Shown here: in pieces, positions 1 through 8,147 of the stretch | How the letters are laid out: every line of letters starts with the position of its first letter | Position numbering within the stretch: position 1 is the stretch's first letter | NCBI GenBank assembly: GCA_031288975.1 | Contig: JAITQK010000180.1 | Location: 1-44,965 of the forward strand | DNA: 44,965 bases | Source: Treponema sp. | GTDB lineage: Bacteria; Spirochaetota; Spirochaetia; Treponematales; Breznakiellaceae | Direction of reading: 5' to 3' | Position numbers and translations under genes: made by a program | The notes under the pieces: model-generated | What the model was told of the DNA's origin: nothing | What the model saw: only the letters and a program-made list of their open reading frames with translations | The model's database searches: none

Positions 1-252
1 ATGGCGGTAGAGGTGAAACGTGAGCCAGATGAAGAGGATGTGAAACATCATCTCAAGCGCATGAAGTTAATGCGGAAATATCCGCTTGATGAAATAAAAG
101 GGAAAAGGCTATTGGGCGCCATTGCCGGTGGCGTGGTTCCCAAGACTGTGGGGGATTATGCACACAAATGCGGTTTTTTTGTGCTTGAATTGAACGGCGA
201 ACAGGTGAGTCTGGTAGAATCGCCACAGGATTTTGAGCCGTATGAGGTATAG
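1..252 (+). CDS. C-terminal part of a PD-(D/E)XK nuclease-like protein (DUF3782-like), truncated by the window edge
   Basis: The reading frame is open from the first base to a stop at 250-252. The visible 83 residues begin with AVEVK, which fits the ExK half of a PD-(D/E)XK nuclease core. They continue with a helix rich in charged residues (DEEDVKHHLKRMK) and a strand AIAGGVVP, then end FFVLELNGEQVSLVESP. This order (VEVK, helix, GAxAGxVVP, YAxKxGFxVLE) is what I remember for the C-terminal half of DUF3782/DUF1626-type proteins, usually over 180 aa, so the ATG at base 1 is probably internal. Role unknown; such genes are common in accessory DNA of spirochaetes and cyanobacteria. The assignment is from memory of the family pattern, not from a search. 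Confidence 0.6.
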   Translation: MAVEVKREPDEEDVKHHLKRMKLMRKYPLDEIKGKRLLGAIAGGVVPKTVGDYAHKCGFFVLELNGEQVSLVESPQDFEPYEV

Positions 253-290
253 TGTGGACTTCTTAACTTGAGATACTAAAGGATTGATAC

Positions 291-1040
291 ATGGAATACT
301 GGCCCCTTTTTTCCAATGTTGATATGCTCAGAATGGCGCGGGTCATCACCAAGTACGTGCGCTTCCTCGATCCCGCGGTCATCGACGCGATAACTAAGGA
401 TAACCTCCTCCAGGCCGCGCAGTGGAGCACCCGCCTTATAGAACGCGGCATTGATCCCCGGCTCTACCTCTGGGAAGGTTCCTCCTGCTGCTTCCCCGGC
501 ATCAGGCGCTACTTCGGGGCTGAGGAAAAAGCCTTTTGCGGCAAGGAGCCGGTACCGGGAGTGCTCTTTCAAGATGCCCTGGAACTGGATTTCAACGAGT
601 ACCCAAACAAAATCTGGGGCTATGTCCAGGGCGACGTCCCACGGGGCTATACCCTCATGCACATCCTGGGCCATGTGGAGATCAACAACCAAGTCCGGGC
701 AGAACTTGACATCAACCAATACCTCCGGGGCAAGGCCATCTACGGCCTGTTTACCAGCCCGGCAAATACCGTCTATGTGCCTAACACTTTTGTAGCTATC
801 ATTAACGCCAACCCTCGGCTGCGGGGGCTTTTAATCACCAAACAACAGGAACTGTACAGCAGCGTGTGCGCCCTAGTCCCGCCACTGGTGCGGATTCTAC
901 CCCATTCAGAGGATGGAGGATGGAAGTTCAAGTCCTTTGACTGGGCGCCTTGTTCAGGCCGCGGCGCGGCCTCCGCCGGTATCCAGGACTTTCTGCAATA
1001 CCGGAACGCAATGATGGGCAAGAAAGCTATGATTTTATGA
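291..1040 (+). CDS. Hypothetical protein, 249 aa, not recognised
   Basis: An open frame of 249 codons with a fair ribosome binding site (AAAGGA, 7 nt before the ATG). It lies 38 bp after the preceding gene on the same strand. The protein looks soluble: no signal peptide and no membrane segment. It starts MEYWPLFSNVDMLRMARV, has a short Cys pair (SSCCFPG, near residue 65), a hydrophobic strand VYVPNTFVAIINANPRL, and a Gly/Ala-rich tail. The long opposite-strand frame 276-719 is a shadow. Product and pathway unknown. Codon use and G+C look like the neighbouring housekeeping genes, which favours a real gene. Confidence 0.6.
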   Translation: MEYWPLFSNVDMLRMARVITKYVRFLDPAVIDAITKDNLLQAAQWSTRLIERGIDPRLYLWEGSSCCFPGIRRYFGAEEKAFCGKEPVPGVLFQDALELDFNEYPNKIWGYVQGDVPRGYTLMHILGHVEINNQVRAELDINQYLRGKAIYGLFTSPANTVYVPNTFVAIINANPRLRGLLITKQQELYSSVCALVPPLVRILPHSEDGGWKFKSFDWAPCSGRGAASAGIQDFLQYRNAMMGKKAMIL

Positions 1041-1200
1041 GAAAACCACGGAATGTAAGCATGGAGGACACAGAGGAGAAGAACAGTGCTTCTCTTTACG
1101 CACAAGCAGAATATCAACCACAAAGTATCGCAAAGTTTCACAAAGAAAGATAGAGAGAAGGAATACTTTGTGCTCCTTCGTGTAACTTAGTGGTTAATCT
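1041..1200. repeat. Degenerate palindromic element, CACAAAG variant
   Basis: 1046-1079 carries a decayed copy of the CCACGGAG-type arm seen six more times in the window (CCACGGAA, then GGAGGACACAGAGGAG). 1110-1147 carries a second arm built from CACAAAG-like heptamers (CCACAAAG, CGCAAAG, TTCACAAAG). 1167-1197 carries the facing arm (CTTTGTG, CTTCGTG, CTTAGTGG). Together the last two form an imperfect inverted repeat with the same three-heptamer plan as the main family but a different heptamer. Confidence 0.55.
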
Positions 1201-1477
1201 TCCTTTACAATGACCTATTGTCTGAAGACAATGAAGCATCCGGAGGCCTAAAAGAAACCCGCTCCTGCGGTATCACCACACCTTCCTAAAGGAGTATAGT
1301 ACGGGACACACCGGCAGACTTGGCGGCGCTGGTCATTGCTTTTCGCGCCTGAGCAATATCCTCAAGCGCGACCGGAAGGAATGTATAGTCTTTCTCTTCA
1401 AGTACCACATTATAAGACAAAAGATCGAGAAGGGGCTTCCCCTTTCCACGCCGTCAAGGTCTCGGCTTCCCCTGCCC
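1201..1477. other. Non-coding or decayed DNA; possible antitoxin fragment on the minus strand
   Basis: No intact gene. On the minus strand between a stop near 1452 and a stop at 1286-1288 there is a frame that includes VALEDIAQARKAMTSAAK and then SAGVSRTIL. This resembles the middle of TIGR02684-type antitoxins (ALxDVAxARGMxxLAxxxGLSRxxLY) but lacks both ends, so I treat it only as a possible relic. No RNA gene or terminator was seen. Confidence 0.3.
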
Positions 1478-1800
1478 TCACGCACCTGCGGGCGGTGTGG
1501 GCTGGACCTCACTAACGAGCCGGGGGCTTAATCCGAAGCCCAGGGAGGCCATGACTTTCATAACGGTGGTGAATGAGGGATTGCCCTCCTGCGACAAAGA
1601 CTTGGAGAGGCTTTCCATGCCGAGGCTGGTATCCTCGGCGATCCTGGATATGCCGCGGGCGCGGGATACGTCCCCGATTGCCGCGATGATAAGATAGAAA
1701 ACTATCGGGAGAAAATAGGCTGGACTCGTAGATGAGGGCTTCATTCGGGGCGTAAATGCCGTCGCCGTGGCATCTTGTGCCCATAACTTGACATTTCCAA
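1478..1800 (-). pseudogene. Frameshifted HigA-like (TIGR02684-type) antitoxin relic
   Basis: The minus strand reads AAIGDVSRARGISRIAEDTS followed by LGMESLSKSLSQEGNPSFTT and VMKVMASLGFGLS. This matches the C-terminal helix-turn-helix half of addiction-module antidote proteins (xGDVARARGxxxxA, LxxESLxKxLSxxGNPSFxTVxKVxxxLG). The N-terminal half is split between frames: TAFTP lies in this frame, NEALIYESSLFSPDSF in the next, and the HTH part returns to the first, implying at least two frameshifts. No matching HigB/RelE toxin gene is found upstream, where fabH sits instead. The relic therefore looks like a leftover of a lost toxin-antitoxin pair. Confidence 0.65.
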
Positions 1801-1815
1801 GCAACTCGTTATGAT
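1788..1815 (+). promoter_or_regulatory. Predicted sigma70 promoter of the fab operon
   Basis: TTGACA (1788-1793), 16-nt spacer, TATGAT (1810-1815). Transcription would start near 1822, 38 nt before the fabH start codon. Confidence 0.6.
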
Positions 1816-1821
1816 TAAAGT

Positions 1822-1846
1822 ATGACAAAAGTAATGGTTTTGTCAT
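1822..1846. promoter_or_regulatory. Perfect inverted repeat at the predicted fab transcript start (operator or leader hairpin)
   Basis: ATGACAAAA (1822-1830) and TTTTGTCAT (1838-1846) are exact reverse complements separated by 7 nt. The repeat begins where the transcript is expected to start and ends 13 nt before the fabH ATG. It could be an operator for a fatty-acid regulator or a hairpin in the leader. It does not match the FapR consensus as I remember it. Confidence 0.5.
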
Positions 1847-1859
1847 GTGAAGGTAGTAT

Positions 1860-2897
1860 ATGGCAATCGAAATTATAGGTACCGGGAGGGGCATTCCTCC
1901 TACAAGGCTTACCAACGATGATTTGGCGATGAAACTCGATACCAGTGATGAGTGGATTCGATCCCATACGGGGATATGTGCCCGGCATATTGCAGATGAA
2001 GCTACGGCGTGCAGCGACTTGGCTCTGGAAGCGGCGCGTCAGGCGCTGGCTATGGTCGTTCAACAGGAAGGGGGAAGCGGGAATGAAGCCCTGGTGGAGG
2101 CGGCCCTCAGTCTGGATGTGATCGTCCTGGGGACCGCTACCCCGGATTACCTGGGGTGTCCCTCAACGGCTTGTGTTGTCCAGGATAAACTAGGAGCTAG
2201 GAACGCCGCGGCTCTGGATATTACGGCAGGCTGCAGCGGCTTCATCTATGGCTTGGAAATCGCCGCCGGGCTTCTGGGGATCGGGAGCGGGCGAAAGCGG
2301 GCCTTGGTAATCGGCTCGGATATTTTGTCCCGGTTCGTTGACTGGACCGACCGGGGGATGTGCATCCTGTTTGGAGATGGCGCAGGCGCGGCGATTGTTG
2401 AAAAGACCGAAAACCCCTCAACGGGGCCGGGAAAACGGGGGCTGCTGCGAACCATCCTGGGTGCAGACGGTTCTGGGACAGAACATCTTATCATGCGGCG
2501 GGGAGGCTCCCGTAATCCCTACAAGACCGGGGAACTCGTGGATATACCTCCTCATATTGAGATGAACGGCCAGGCGGTATACAACTTCGCCGTTAAGCGG
2601 GTAACCGAAACCATAGAAAAGCTCCTGTCTCAGGAACATATCACCATTGATGATGTGAGCCGGATCGTGCCCCACCAGGCCAATGCCCGGATCGTTCAGG
2701 CCGCAGGTAAACGTTTAGGCATACCAGAGGAAAAGTTTTTTCTCAACATTCAAGAATACGCCAACACGTCGGCAGCCTCGATCCCCATTGCCCTGGACGA
2801 ACTCAACCGGACCGGCTCCCTGCACAAGGGAGACCTCGTCATGACCATCGGGTTTGGCGGGGGCTTAACCTATGGGGGAAATCTTATTATATGGTAA
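1860..2897 (+). CDS. fabH: Beta-ketoacyl-ACP synthase III (FabH)
   Basis: This enzyme starts fatty-acid synthesis by condensing an acyl-CoA, usually acetyl-CoA, with malonyl-ACP in the cytoplasm. The 345 residues contain the whole KAS III active site: Cys125 in TAGCSGF, His272 in VPHQANARI and Asn302 in EYANTSAASIP. The C-terminus shows the usual GFGGGLTYG. Length is slightly above the normal 310-330 because of an insertion near residues 66-82 (QQEGGSGNEALVEAAL). The start at 1860 is chosen for the family N-terminus (IIGTGRGIPP); the Shine-Dalgarno is weak (GAAGG). Its last 7 bases overlap fabD, so the two are likely translationally coupled. Regulation may involve the inverted repeat just upstream. 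Confidence 0.95.
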   Translation: MAIEIIGTGRGIPPTRLTNDDLAMKLDTSDEWIRSHTGICARHIADEATACSDLALEAARQALAMVVQQEGGSGNEALVEAALSLDVIVLGTATPDYLGCPSTACVVQDKLGARNAAALDITAGCSGFIYGLEIAAGLLGIGSGRKRALVIGSDILSRFVDWTDRGMCILFGDGAGAAIVEKTENPSTGPGKRGLLRTILGADGSGTEHLIMRRGGSRNPYKTGELVDIPPHIEMNGQAVYNFAVKRVTETIEKLLSQEHITIDDVSRIVPHQANARIVQAAGKRLGIPEEKFFLNIQEYANTSAASIPIALDELNRTGSLHKGDLVMTIGFGGGLTYGGNLIIW

Positions 2898-3856
2898 TAC
2901 AAGACAATACCGTTGTTTTTTTGTTTCCCGGCCAGGGAGCGCAGTACCGGGGCATGGCTCTGGACTTTCTTGAGCACAGTGGGGAAGCCAAAAGGCGCTT
3001 TGCCCTGGCTTCTGAAATAATGGGAAAGGATATGCGGACCCTTATAGGGGAGTCAGATGATGAAACCCTGAAACGGACCGATGTATCTCAACCGGCTATC
3101 ACCTTGGCTGACCTGGCCGCTGCCGCGTACCTCGTGGAACGAGGCCTGCGGCCTGTAGGTTGCGCGGGTTTCAGTCTGGGAGAATACGCGGCCTTGGCCA
3201 CCGCAGGGGTCATTTCCCTTGAGGACTGTTTCCGGCTTGTCAAGGCCCGGGGAGCGGCCATGCAGGCTGCGGCGGATCGTATCAAGGCGGAAAGCGGTGC
3301 CGCAGCCCCAGGCATGGCAGCGGTGATTGGGCTTGCCCCTGAGCAGGTGGAGGCCCTGATCGCCGAGTGGAAAACCACGGGACTGGTGGACTTGTACGCC
3401 GCTAATATCAACTCCCCTCGGCAGACCGTGGTGGCCGGAACAGCCGCCGCCCTGGGGGAAGCGGAAACCCGGTTTAAAGCCGCAGGGGCCAGGCGGGTAC
3501 TCCGCCTCCCGGTGGCTGGGCCGTTTCATTCGCCCCTCATTGCCGATGCCGCAGCACAGTTTGGGCCTACACTGGAATCAATTCAGTTCAAAGACCCCCT
3601 CATCCCTGTGTATTCAAACGTAACAGGCCGTCAGGTTTCCTCTGGCGCGGAAGCGAAGCAGCTGGCCTTCCGGCAGATCACCGAACCGTTGCGCTGGGTC
3701 GAGGAGGAACAGGCTGTTGCCGGGCAAGAGGGCATCCAAGGGGCGCTTGAAACCGGCCCCGGCAAGGTGCTGCAAGGTCTGTGGAAAGATTCGGGCAGCG
3801 GCCTGCCCTGTTTCACCGCCGGAACCGTTGGGGAAATTGACGCGCTGCTCTCATAA
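2891..3856 (+). CDS. fabD: Malonyl-CoA:ACP transacylase (FabD)
   Basis: Transfers malonyl from CoA to acyl carrier protein, supplying the extender unit for FabH and FabF. The 321-aa protein has the N-terminal FPGQGAQ motif (residues 12-18), the nucleophile Ser95 in GFSLGEYAAL and the catalytic His213 in GPFHSPL. The motif is usually GHSLGEY; here the residue before the serine is Phe instead of His, while the Ser-His pair is intact. The start overlaps the fabH stop by 7 bp, and fabG follows after 16 bp. Length is normal for the family (about 310). Confidence 0.95.
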   Translation: MVIQDNTVVFLFPGQGAQYRGMALDFLEHSGEAKRRFALASEIMGKDMRTLIGESDDETLKRTDVSQPAITLADLAAAAYLVERGLRPVGCAGFSLGEYAALATAGVISLEDCFRLVKARGAAMQAAADRIKAESGAAAPGMAAVIGLAPEQVEALIAEWKTTGLVDLYAANINSPRQTVVAGTAAALGEAETRFKAAGARRVLRLPVAGPFHSPLIADAAAQFGPTLESIQFKDPLIPVYSNVTGRQVSSGAEAKQLAFRQITEPLRWVEEEQAVAGQEGIQGALETGPGKVLQGLWKDSGSGLPCFTAGTVGEIDALLS

Positions 3857-3872
3857 TTAAGGAAGGAATGGA

Positions 3873-4607
3873 ATGGTATTACAGCATAAGAAAGCCCTGG
3901 TTACCGGGGCGTCTCGGGGCATTGGTAGGGCCATAGCGGATCGCTTTTTAGCCGAAGGTGCTCAGGTGTGGGGGCTTGGAACCAAAGAGCCAAAAGACCT
4001 GGCGGAACGGATTGCCAAGGCTGAGGGGCGGCTCCACTGGATAAGCGCAGATGTGGGCAGCCTTGATTCAGTGGAAGAAATCATCGGCGAGGCGCTTAAA
4101 CAAGCAGAGGGCTTTGATATCCTGGTGAATAACGCGGGAATCACCAAGGACAACCTCTCCTTCAGGATGAGCCTTGGGGATTTTCAAAAAGTCCTGGATG
4201 TGAACCTGACCGCAGCCTTTCTCATTGCCCGCACCGTGGGCCGGGACATGATACGCCGGCGGAAGGGGTCGATCATCAACATGGCTAGTGTGGTGGGTAT
4301 CCACGGCAATGGCGGGCAGGCAAATTACGCGGCCAGCAAGGCGGGACTCATCGGCATTACCAAGACCTTAGCCCAGGAAACCGCAAGCCGGGGTATTCGG
4401 GTCAACGCCTTGGCCCCGGGGTTCATTGCCTCGGACATGACTGATGCCATGCCAGAAGCGGCCAAGACCGCCATGATAGAACATATTCCTTTAAAACGCA
4501 TTGGAAAACCTGAGGATATCGCCGAGGCAGCCCTGTTTCTTGCTGCCGACGGCTCCTCGTACATCACTGGACAGGTACTCGCCGTGGATGGCGGGATGTT
4601 CATGTAG
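3873..4607 (+). CDS. fabG: 3-oxoacyl-ACP reductase (FabG)
   Basis: An NADPH-dependent short-chain dehydrogenase that reduces 3-oxoacyl-ACP in the elongation cycle. Visible are the nucleotide-binding TGASRGIG (11-18), NNAG (86-89), and the catalytic set Asn111, Ser139, Tyr152 and Lys156 (NYAASKAG). The C-terminus ends with YITGQVLAVDGGMFM, as FabG should. The 244-aa length is typical. A strong Shine-Dalgarno (AAGGAAGG) precedes the ATG. It sits third in the fab operon. General SDR enzymes look similar, but the operon position and the YxTGQ tail make FabG the clear choice. Confidence 0.95.
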   Translation: MVLQHKKALVTGASRGIGRAIADRFLAEGAQVWGLGTKEPKDLAERIAKAEGRLHWISADVGSLDSVEEIIGEALKQAEGFDILVNNAGITKDNLSFRMSLGDFQKVLDVNLTAAFLIARTVGRDMIRRRKGSIINMASVVGIHGNGGQANYAASKAGLIGITKTLAQETASRGIRVNALAPGFIASDMTDAMPEAAKTAMIEHIPLKRIGKPEDIAEAALFLAADGSSYITGQVLAVDGGMFM

Positions 4608-4625
4608 GAAAGGAGCGGAAAAAAT

Positions 4626-5888
4626 ATGAAAAAGAAAGTAGTCGTTACCGGTATGGGGGCCATTTCCCCTATTGGCACGTCGGTGGAAGAATTTACCCAA
4701 TCCCTCAAGGAAGGAAAGAGCGGTATTCGCAGGATTTCCGCCTTTGATACCACGGGATTTGATGTAACCATTGCAGGGGAGGTTAAGGATTTTAACCCCA
4801 CGCTGTGGATAGATAAAAAGTATGCCCGCAAAATGGCCCGGTTTACCCAGTTTGCGGTTGCCGCAACGGTCCAGGCCCTGAATCAGGCGCAGCTCCTGGA
4901 AGCCACTGAAGATGGTGGCCAACGGATAAGCAGTGATCCTGATATGACCGGCGTGGTATTGGGTAATGGGATTGGGGGATTTGAGGTGGTTACTGAGTCC
5001 TTTCATAAACTTTTTGATAATGGCCCCCGGCGTATGCAGCCCTTAACCATACCCCTCATGATCGGGAACGAAGCGGCGGGCAATATTTCCATCCTCTTTG
5101 GTATGCAAGGCCCGGCTTTTACCCAGGTAACCGCTTGTAGCTCCGGTACCGATGCCCTGGGACAGGCTCTGGACCTTATCCGTTCAGGCCGCTGTGATGT
5201 GGTGGTTTCCGGGGGAAGCGAGGCCTGTGTGGTCCCCTTTGCCATTGGAGGCTTCCAGATGCTCAAGGCCCTGTCCAGCAAACGGGTCAATGAGCCGGAA
5301 AAGGCATCCCGTCCCTTTGATGCTGACCGGGACGGCTTTGTTCTGGGGGAAGCTGCCGGGATATTAGTGCTGGAAAGCGAGGAACACGCGAAGGCACGGG
5401 GAGTACCGATCCTGGCGGAATTCGCCGGCTACGGGGTTTCCGCTGACGCCTATCATATCACTTCCCCGGATCCATCTGGTGAAGGGGGGAGTAAAGCCAT
5501 CATCCGTGCCCTCAAAGACGCTGGGGTCAAGCCTGCGGAAGTGCAGTACTACAATGCCCACGGAACCTCCACGGAGATCAACGATCCCACAGAAACCAAG
5601 ATGATTAAACGTGCCTTTGGCGAACACGCCTATAAGATGAAAATCTCCAGCATCAAGAGCATGACCGGCCATTGTGTTGCAGGAAGCGGAGGACTCGAAG
5701 CCATTGCCGCGATTCTCGCCATCCGGGAAGGGTTTTTTCCTCCTACCATCAACCTTGATCACCCGGATCCCGAATGTGATCTTGATTATGTGCCTAACAC
5801 GGTCCAATATGGGGACATCAACATCGCCGCCTCAGGTTCCCTGGGCTTTGGCGGCCATAATGGAGTGGTGGTGTTCAAGAAATACTGA
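4626..5888 (+). CDS. fabF: Beta-ketoacyl-ACP synthase II (FabF)
   Basis: Elongating condensing enzyme of fatty-acid synthesis. The 420-aa sequence carries the Cys-His-His triad of KAS I/II enzymes: Cys171 in TACSSGTDALG, His312 in NAHGTSTEIND and His349 in MTGHCVAGSGG, followed by the glycine-rich FGGHNGVVVF end. The Shine-Dalgarno is GGAGCGG, 6 nt before the ATG. It is the last gene of the operon; in many bacteria acpP lies between fabG and fabF, but here only 18 bp separate them and no ACP gene is present. No clear terminator follows. Confidence 0.95.
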   Translation: MKKKVVVTGMGAISPIGTSVEEFTQSLKEGKSGIRRISAFDTTGFDVTIAGEVKDFNPTLWIDKKYARKMARFTQFAVAATVQALNQAQLLEATEDGGQRISSDPDMTGVVLGNGIGGFEVVTESFHKLFDNGPRRMQPLTIPLMIGNEAAGNISILFGMQGPAFTQVTACSSGTDALGQALDLIRSGRCDVVVSGGSEACVVPFAIGGFQMLKALSSKRVNEPEKASRPFDADRDGFVLGEAAGILVLESEEHAKARGVPILAEFAGYGVSADAYHITSPDPSGEGGSKAIIRALKDAGVKPAEVQYYNAHGTSTEINDPTETKMIKRAFGEHAYKMKISSIKSMTGHCVAGSGGLEAIAAILAIREGFFPPTINLDHPDPECDLDYVPNTVQYGDINIAASGSLGFGGHNGVVVFKKY

Positions 5889-6101
5889 AAATCATAGAAC
5901 AGGTCGATCCCCAAGAACCCTTATGGGCACCGGTATCACGTACTTTCCCGGATGACCAGTTTCACCGGCGTAAGGCTCGCTTCCATCATAACCATAAGTC
6001 TAATTGTTGAATCTGGGCTTAACTTGGTGACATTGCATAAAAAACCGCTGTGGTTGATCTTCTTCTTAACCTGTCGGCATTGCTTGTGTTATAGTAACAT
6101 T
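5889..6101. promoter_or_regulatory. Intergenic region with a weak promoter at the start of the beta-helix gene
   Basis: The best promoter-like pair is TTAACC (6066-6071), an 18-nt spacer and TATAGT (6090-6095). The expected transcript start is at or next to the ATG at 6102, and no Shine-Dalgarno is visible, so the mRNA might be leaderless. No strong terminator for the fab operon is seen. Confidence 0.3.
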
Positions 6102-8147
6102 ATGAGCACATTGGTAGCTGTTCAAACACGGGTATTGATACCCCTATCTTTTTTTGTGGCCCTGTTGTTTCTGGTTTCTGTACCGGCCTTTGCCCAGGAT
6201 TCCTACTTTGTAAAGGCTGACGGTAATGACCAAAACAGCGGACTCACCGAAGAAGCCCCTTTTAAGACCTTGGCAAAAGCGGTGGAGGCCGCGTCAAAGG
6301 GTACGGTAAAAAACATACAGGTCATCGGTACCTTGGATATGCGAAGCGAAGCTGCCTCAAATGATGCAGGTGTTTTTGTTATAGCGGATACCGGGGATGC
6401 CCGGATCACCATAAGCGGCAAAGAGGGCGATGAGGCGATCCTGAGCGGAGCAGGAGCGGGAAAGCGGGTGGTGTATGTTGGGGGGAATGGGGATATCCAG
6501 TTTGTCCATATTGGTATCAGGAATGCTGAAACTGGCCAGAACGGCGGCGGTATTGCGGTGGTGCATGCACGGGTCAGCCTGGGCAGGGGCGTCAACGTGG
6601 GAGACAACCACACAGAAGGTTCAGGCGGCGGCGCAGCAGTGGGGGATGGAGGGGTCTTGACCCTGGAGGGCGCTGAAATCAGCGGAAACCAGGCGGCAGA
6701 GGATGGCGGCGGAGTCGCGGTGTTTTCCGGCGCGCTCATCATACGGGATGGCAGGATGCACGGTAATACTGCGGGAAAAATCGGCGGCGGCCTTGGGGTC
6801 TATGATGAAGGCGTCTGTACCCTGGAACAGGGTGAAATTACCGGCAATAAGGCCCTGGCAGGTGGCGGCATGGGCATCTTAGGGACCTGTACCATGGTGA
6901 ATGGTCTTGTGTACCGCAATACTGCGGAGGAAGAAGGCGGTGGTGTAGGTGTTTTTGATGGCGCCGCGTTTACCATGCTGAACGGCTCCATTACCGAAAA
7001 CCAGGCGGAACATGACGGCGGGGGTCTGTATCTGGCCAGGGCTACCAGTTTTACTTTGGAGGATGGTATCATACACGCAAATAGGGCCGGAGGGAACGGC
7101 GGCGGTCTGGTAAGCAACGGTTCCTTTACCATGGTACAAGGTAGCATTACCGGGAACACTGCGGACTTATGCGGCGGCGCTGTGGAAATCTACCGTGAAG
7201 GTGTTTTTACCTTGGAAAATGGCGACCTGAGGGATAATACCGCCGGGGAGAACGGCGGTGCTGTGGATGTTTACGGCAGGTTTACCATGAACGGCGGCAG
7301 GATTAGGGGGAATAAGGCGGTCATAGGCGGTGGTGTGGATGTGTACGATGAAGGCGTTTTTGTGTTGGAAAACGGCGAAATCCAGGGCAACAGCGCAGAG
7401 GCAGGTGGCGGTGCCGGCGGCTTAGGGTCCTTTACCATAAGGCAGGGCAGTATCTGGGATAATACGGCCGATTATGGCGCAGGCATCCTCACGTATCCAG
7501 GCAGCAGCTTTACTATGGCAGGGGGCATGATCAGGGGCAACCACGCGGCCTTGATGGGCGGCGGTCTTACTATCTATGGTCAGGCTTCCATGAGCGGTGG
7601 CATCATCAGGGGCAACCAGGCGGGGAACGGTGGTGGCCTTTGCATTGGTAATGAGGGCGTCTTTACCCTGGAAGCTGGTGACATCTCCGGGAACAAGGCA
7701 TTCAGGATGGGCGGCGTGGCGATCTACGGCCGTTTTATCATGGAAGGCGGCCTGGTTAGTGAGAATGATGCCTTTTTTGTGGGCGGTGTGGGTACTGATG
7801 CGGGCGGCGAATTCACCATGAAGGGTGGGCTTATCGAGCATAACCTGGCCATGGTCGAGGCGGGAGGTGTGCGGGTCATCATGGGAGGCAAGGCGGTCAT
7901 GTCAGGTGGTGATATCCGCAACAACCAGGCCCACCGGGGCGGCGGTGTGCGTCTCTACACCGGCGGCAGTTTTACCCTCACCGGCGGCAGGATACAGGGG
8001 AATATCGCCAACGAGGGCGGCGGTGTGTACCTGGACCAGGGGGGCAGGTTTATCCACGCGGGCGGTATCCTCCTGGGCAATGAAGCGCCGGAGGGTAAGG
8101 AACGCTACGATGAAGCACAAGGGGGAAAAGGCACTTATGAGGACTGA
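6102..8147 (+). CDS. Exported parallel beta-helix (Pmp-like repeat) protein
   Basis: A 681-aa protein with a clear signal peptide (hydrophobic core LIPLSFFVALLFLVSVPAFA, cleavage after AFA near residue 30). A long run of roughly 20-residue repeats follows, of the type GGG-x-VYDEGVFTLENGEI-xGN-xA, in which a Gly triplet and an Asn recur about once per turn. This is the pattern of right-handed beta-helices and of chlamydial/treponemal polymorphic membrane protein repeats. There is no C-terminal autotransporter barrel and no lipobox, so it is probably secreted or periplasmic. The frame stays open 150 nt upstream, but the signal peptide fixes the start at 6102. It overlaps or abuts the WD40-caspase gene and may be its partner or substrate (inference). 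Confidence 0.8.
   Translation: MSTLVAVQTRVLIPLSFFVALLFLVSVPAFAQDSYFVKADGNDQNSGLTEEAPFKTLAKAVEAASKGTVKNIQVIGTLDMRSEAASNDAGVFVIADTGDARITISGKEGDEAILSGAGAGKRVVYVGGNGDIQFVHIGIRNAETGQNGGGIAVVHARVSLGRGVNVGDNHTEGSGGGAAVGDGGVLTLEGAEISGNQAAEDGGGVAVFSGALIIRDGRMHGNTAGKIGGGLGVYDEGVCTLEQGEITGNKALAGGGMGILGTCTMVNGLVYRNTAEEEGGGVGVFDGAAFTMLNGSITENQAEHDGGGLYLARATSFTLEDGIIHANRAGGNGGGLVSNGSFTMVQGSITGNTADLCGGAVEIYREGVFTLENGDLRDNTAGENGGAVDVYGRFTMNGGRIRGNKAVIGGGVDVYDEGVFVLENGEIQGNSAEAGGGAGGLGSFTIRQGSIWDNTADYGAGILTYPGSSFTMAGGMIRGNHAALMGGGLTIYGQASMSGGIIRGNQAGNGGGLCIGNEGVFTLEAGDISGNKAFRMGGVAIYGRFIMEGGLVSENDAFFVGGVGTDAGGEFTMKGGLIEHNLAMVEAGGVRVIMGGKAVMSGGDIRNNQAHRGGGVRLYTGGSFTLTGGRIQGNIANEGGGVYLDQGGRFIHAGGILLGNEAPEGKERYDEAQGGKGTYED

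Noticed and set aside
5952-6101. Upstream extension of the beta-helix protein by 50 codons
   Set aside because: The extension would place a normal signal peptide 50 residues inside the protein; the start with the signal peptide at 6102 is far more likely.
6203-7924. Several minus-strand frames opposite the beta-helix gene
   Set aside because: They consist of Pro/Ala-rich antisense of the Gly-rich repeats and have no recognisable domain.
7825-8136. N-terminal extension of the WD40-caspase frame
   Set aside because: It overlaps the coding part of the beta-helix gene in another frame. The translated extension is low-complexity and would bury the signal peptide, so the start is at 8137 or 8152.
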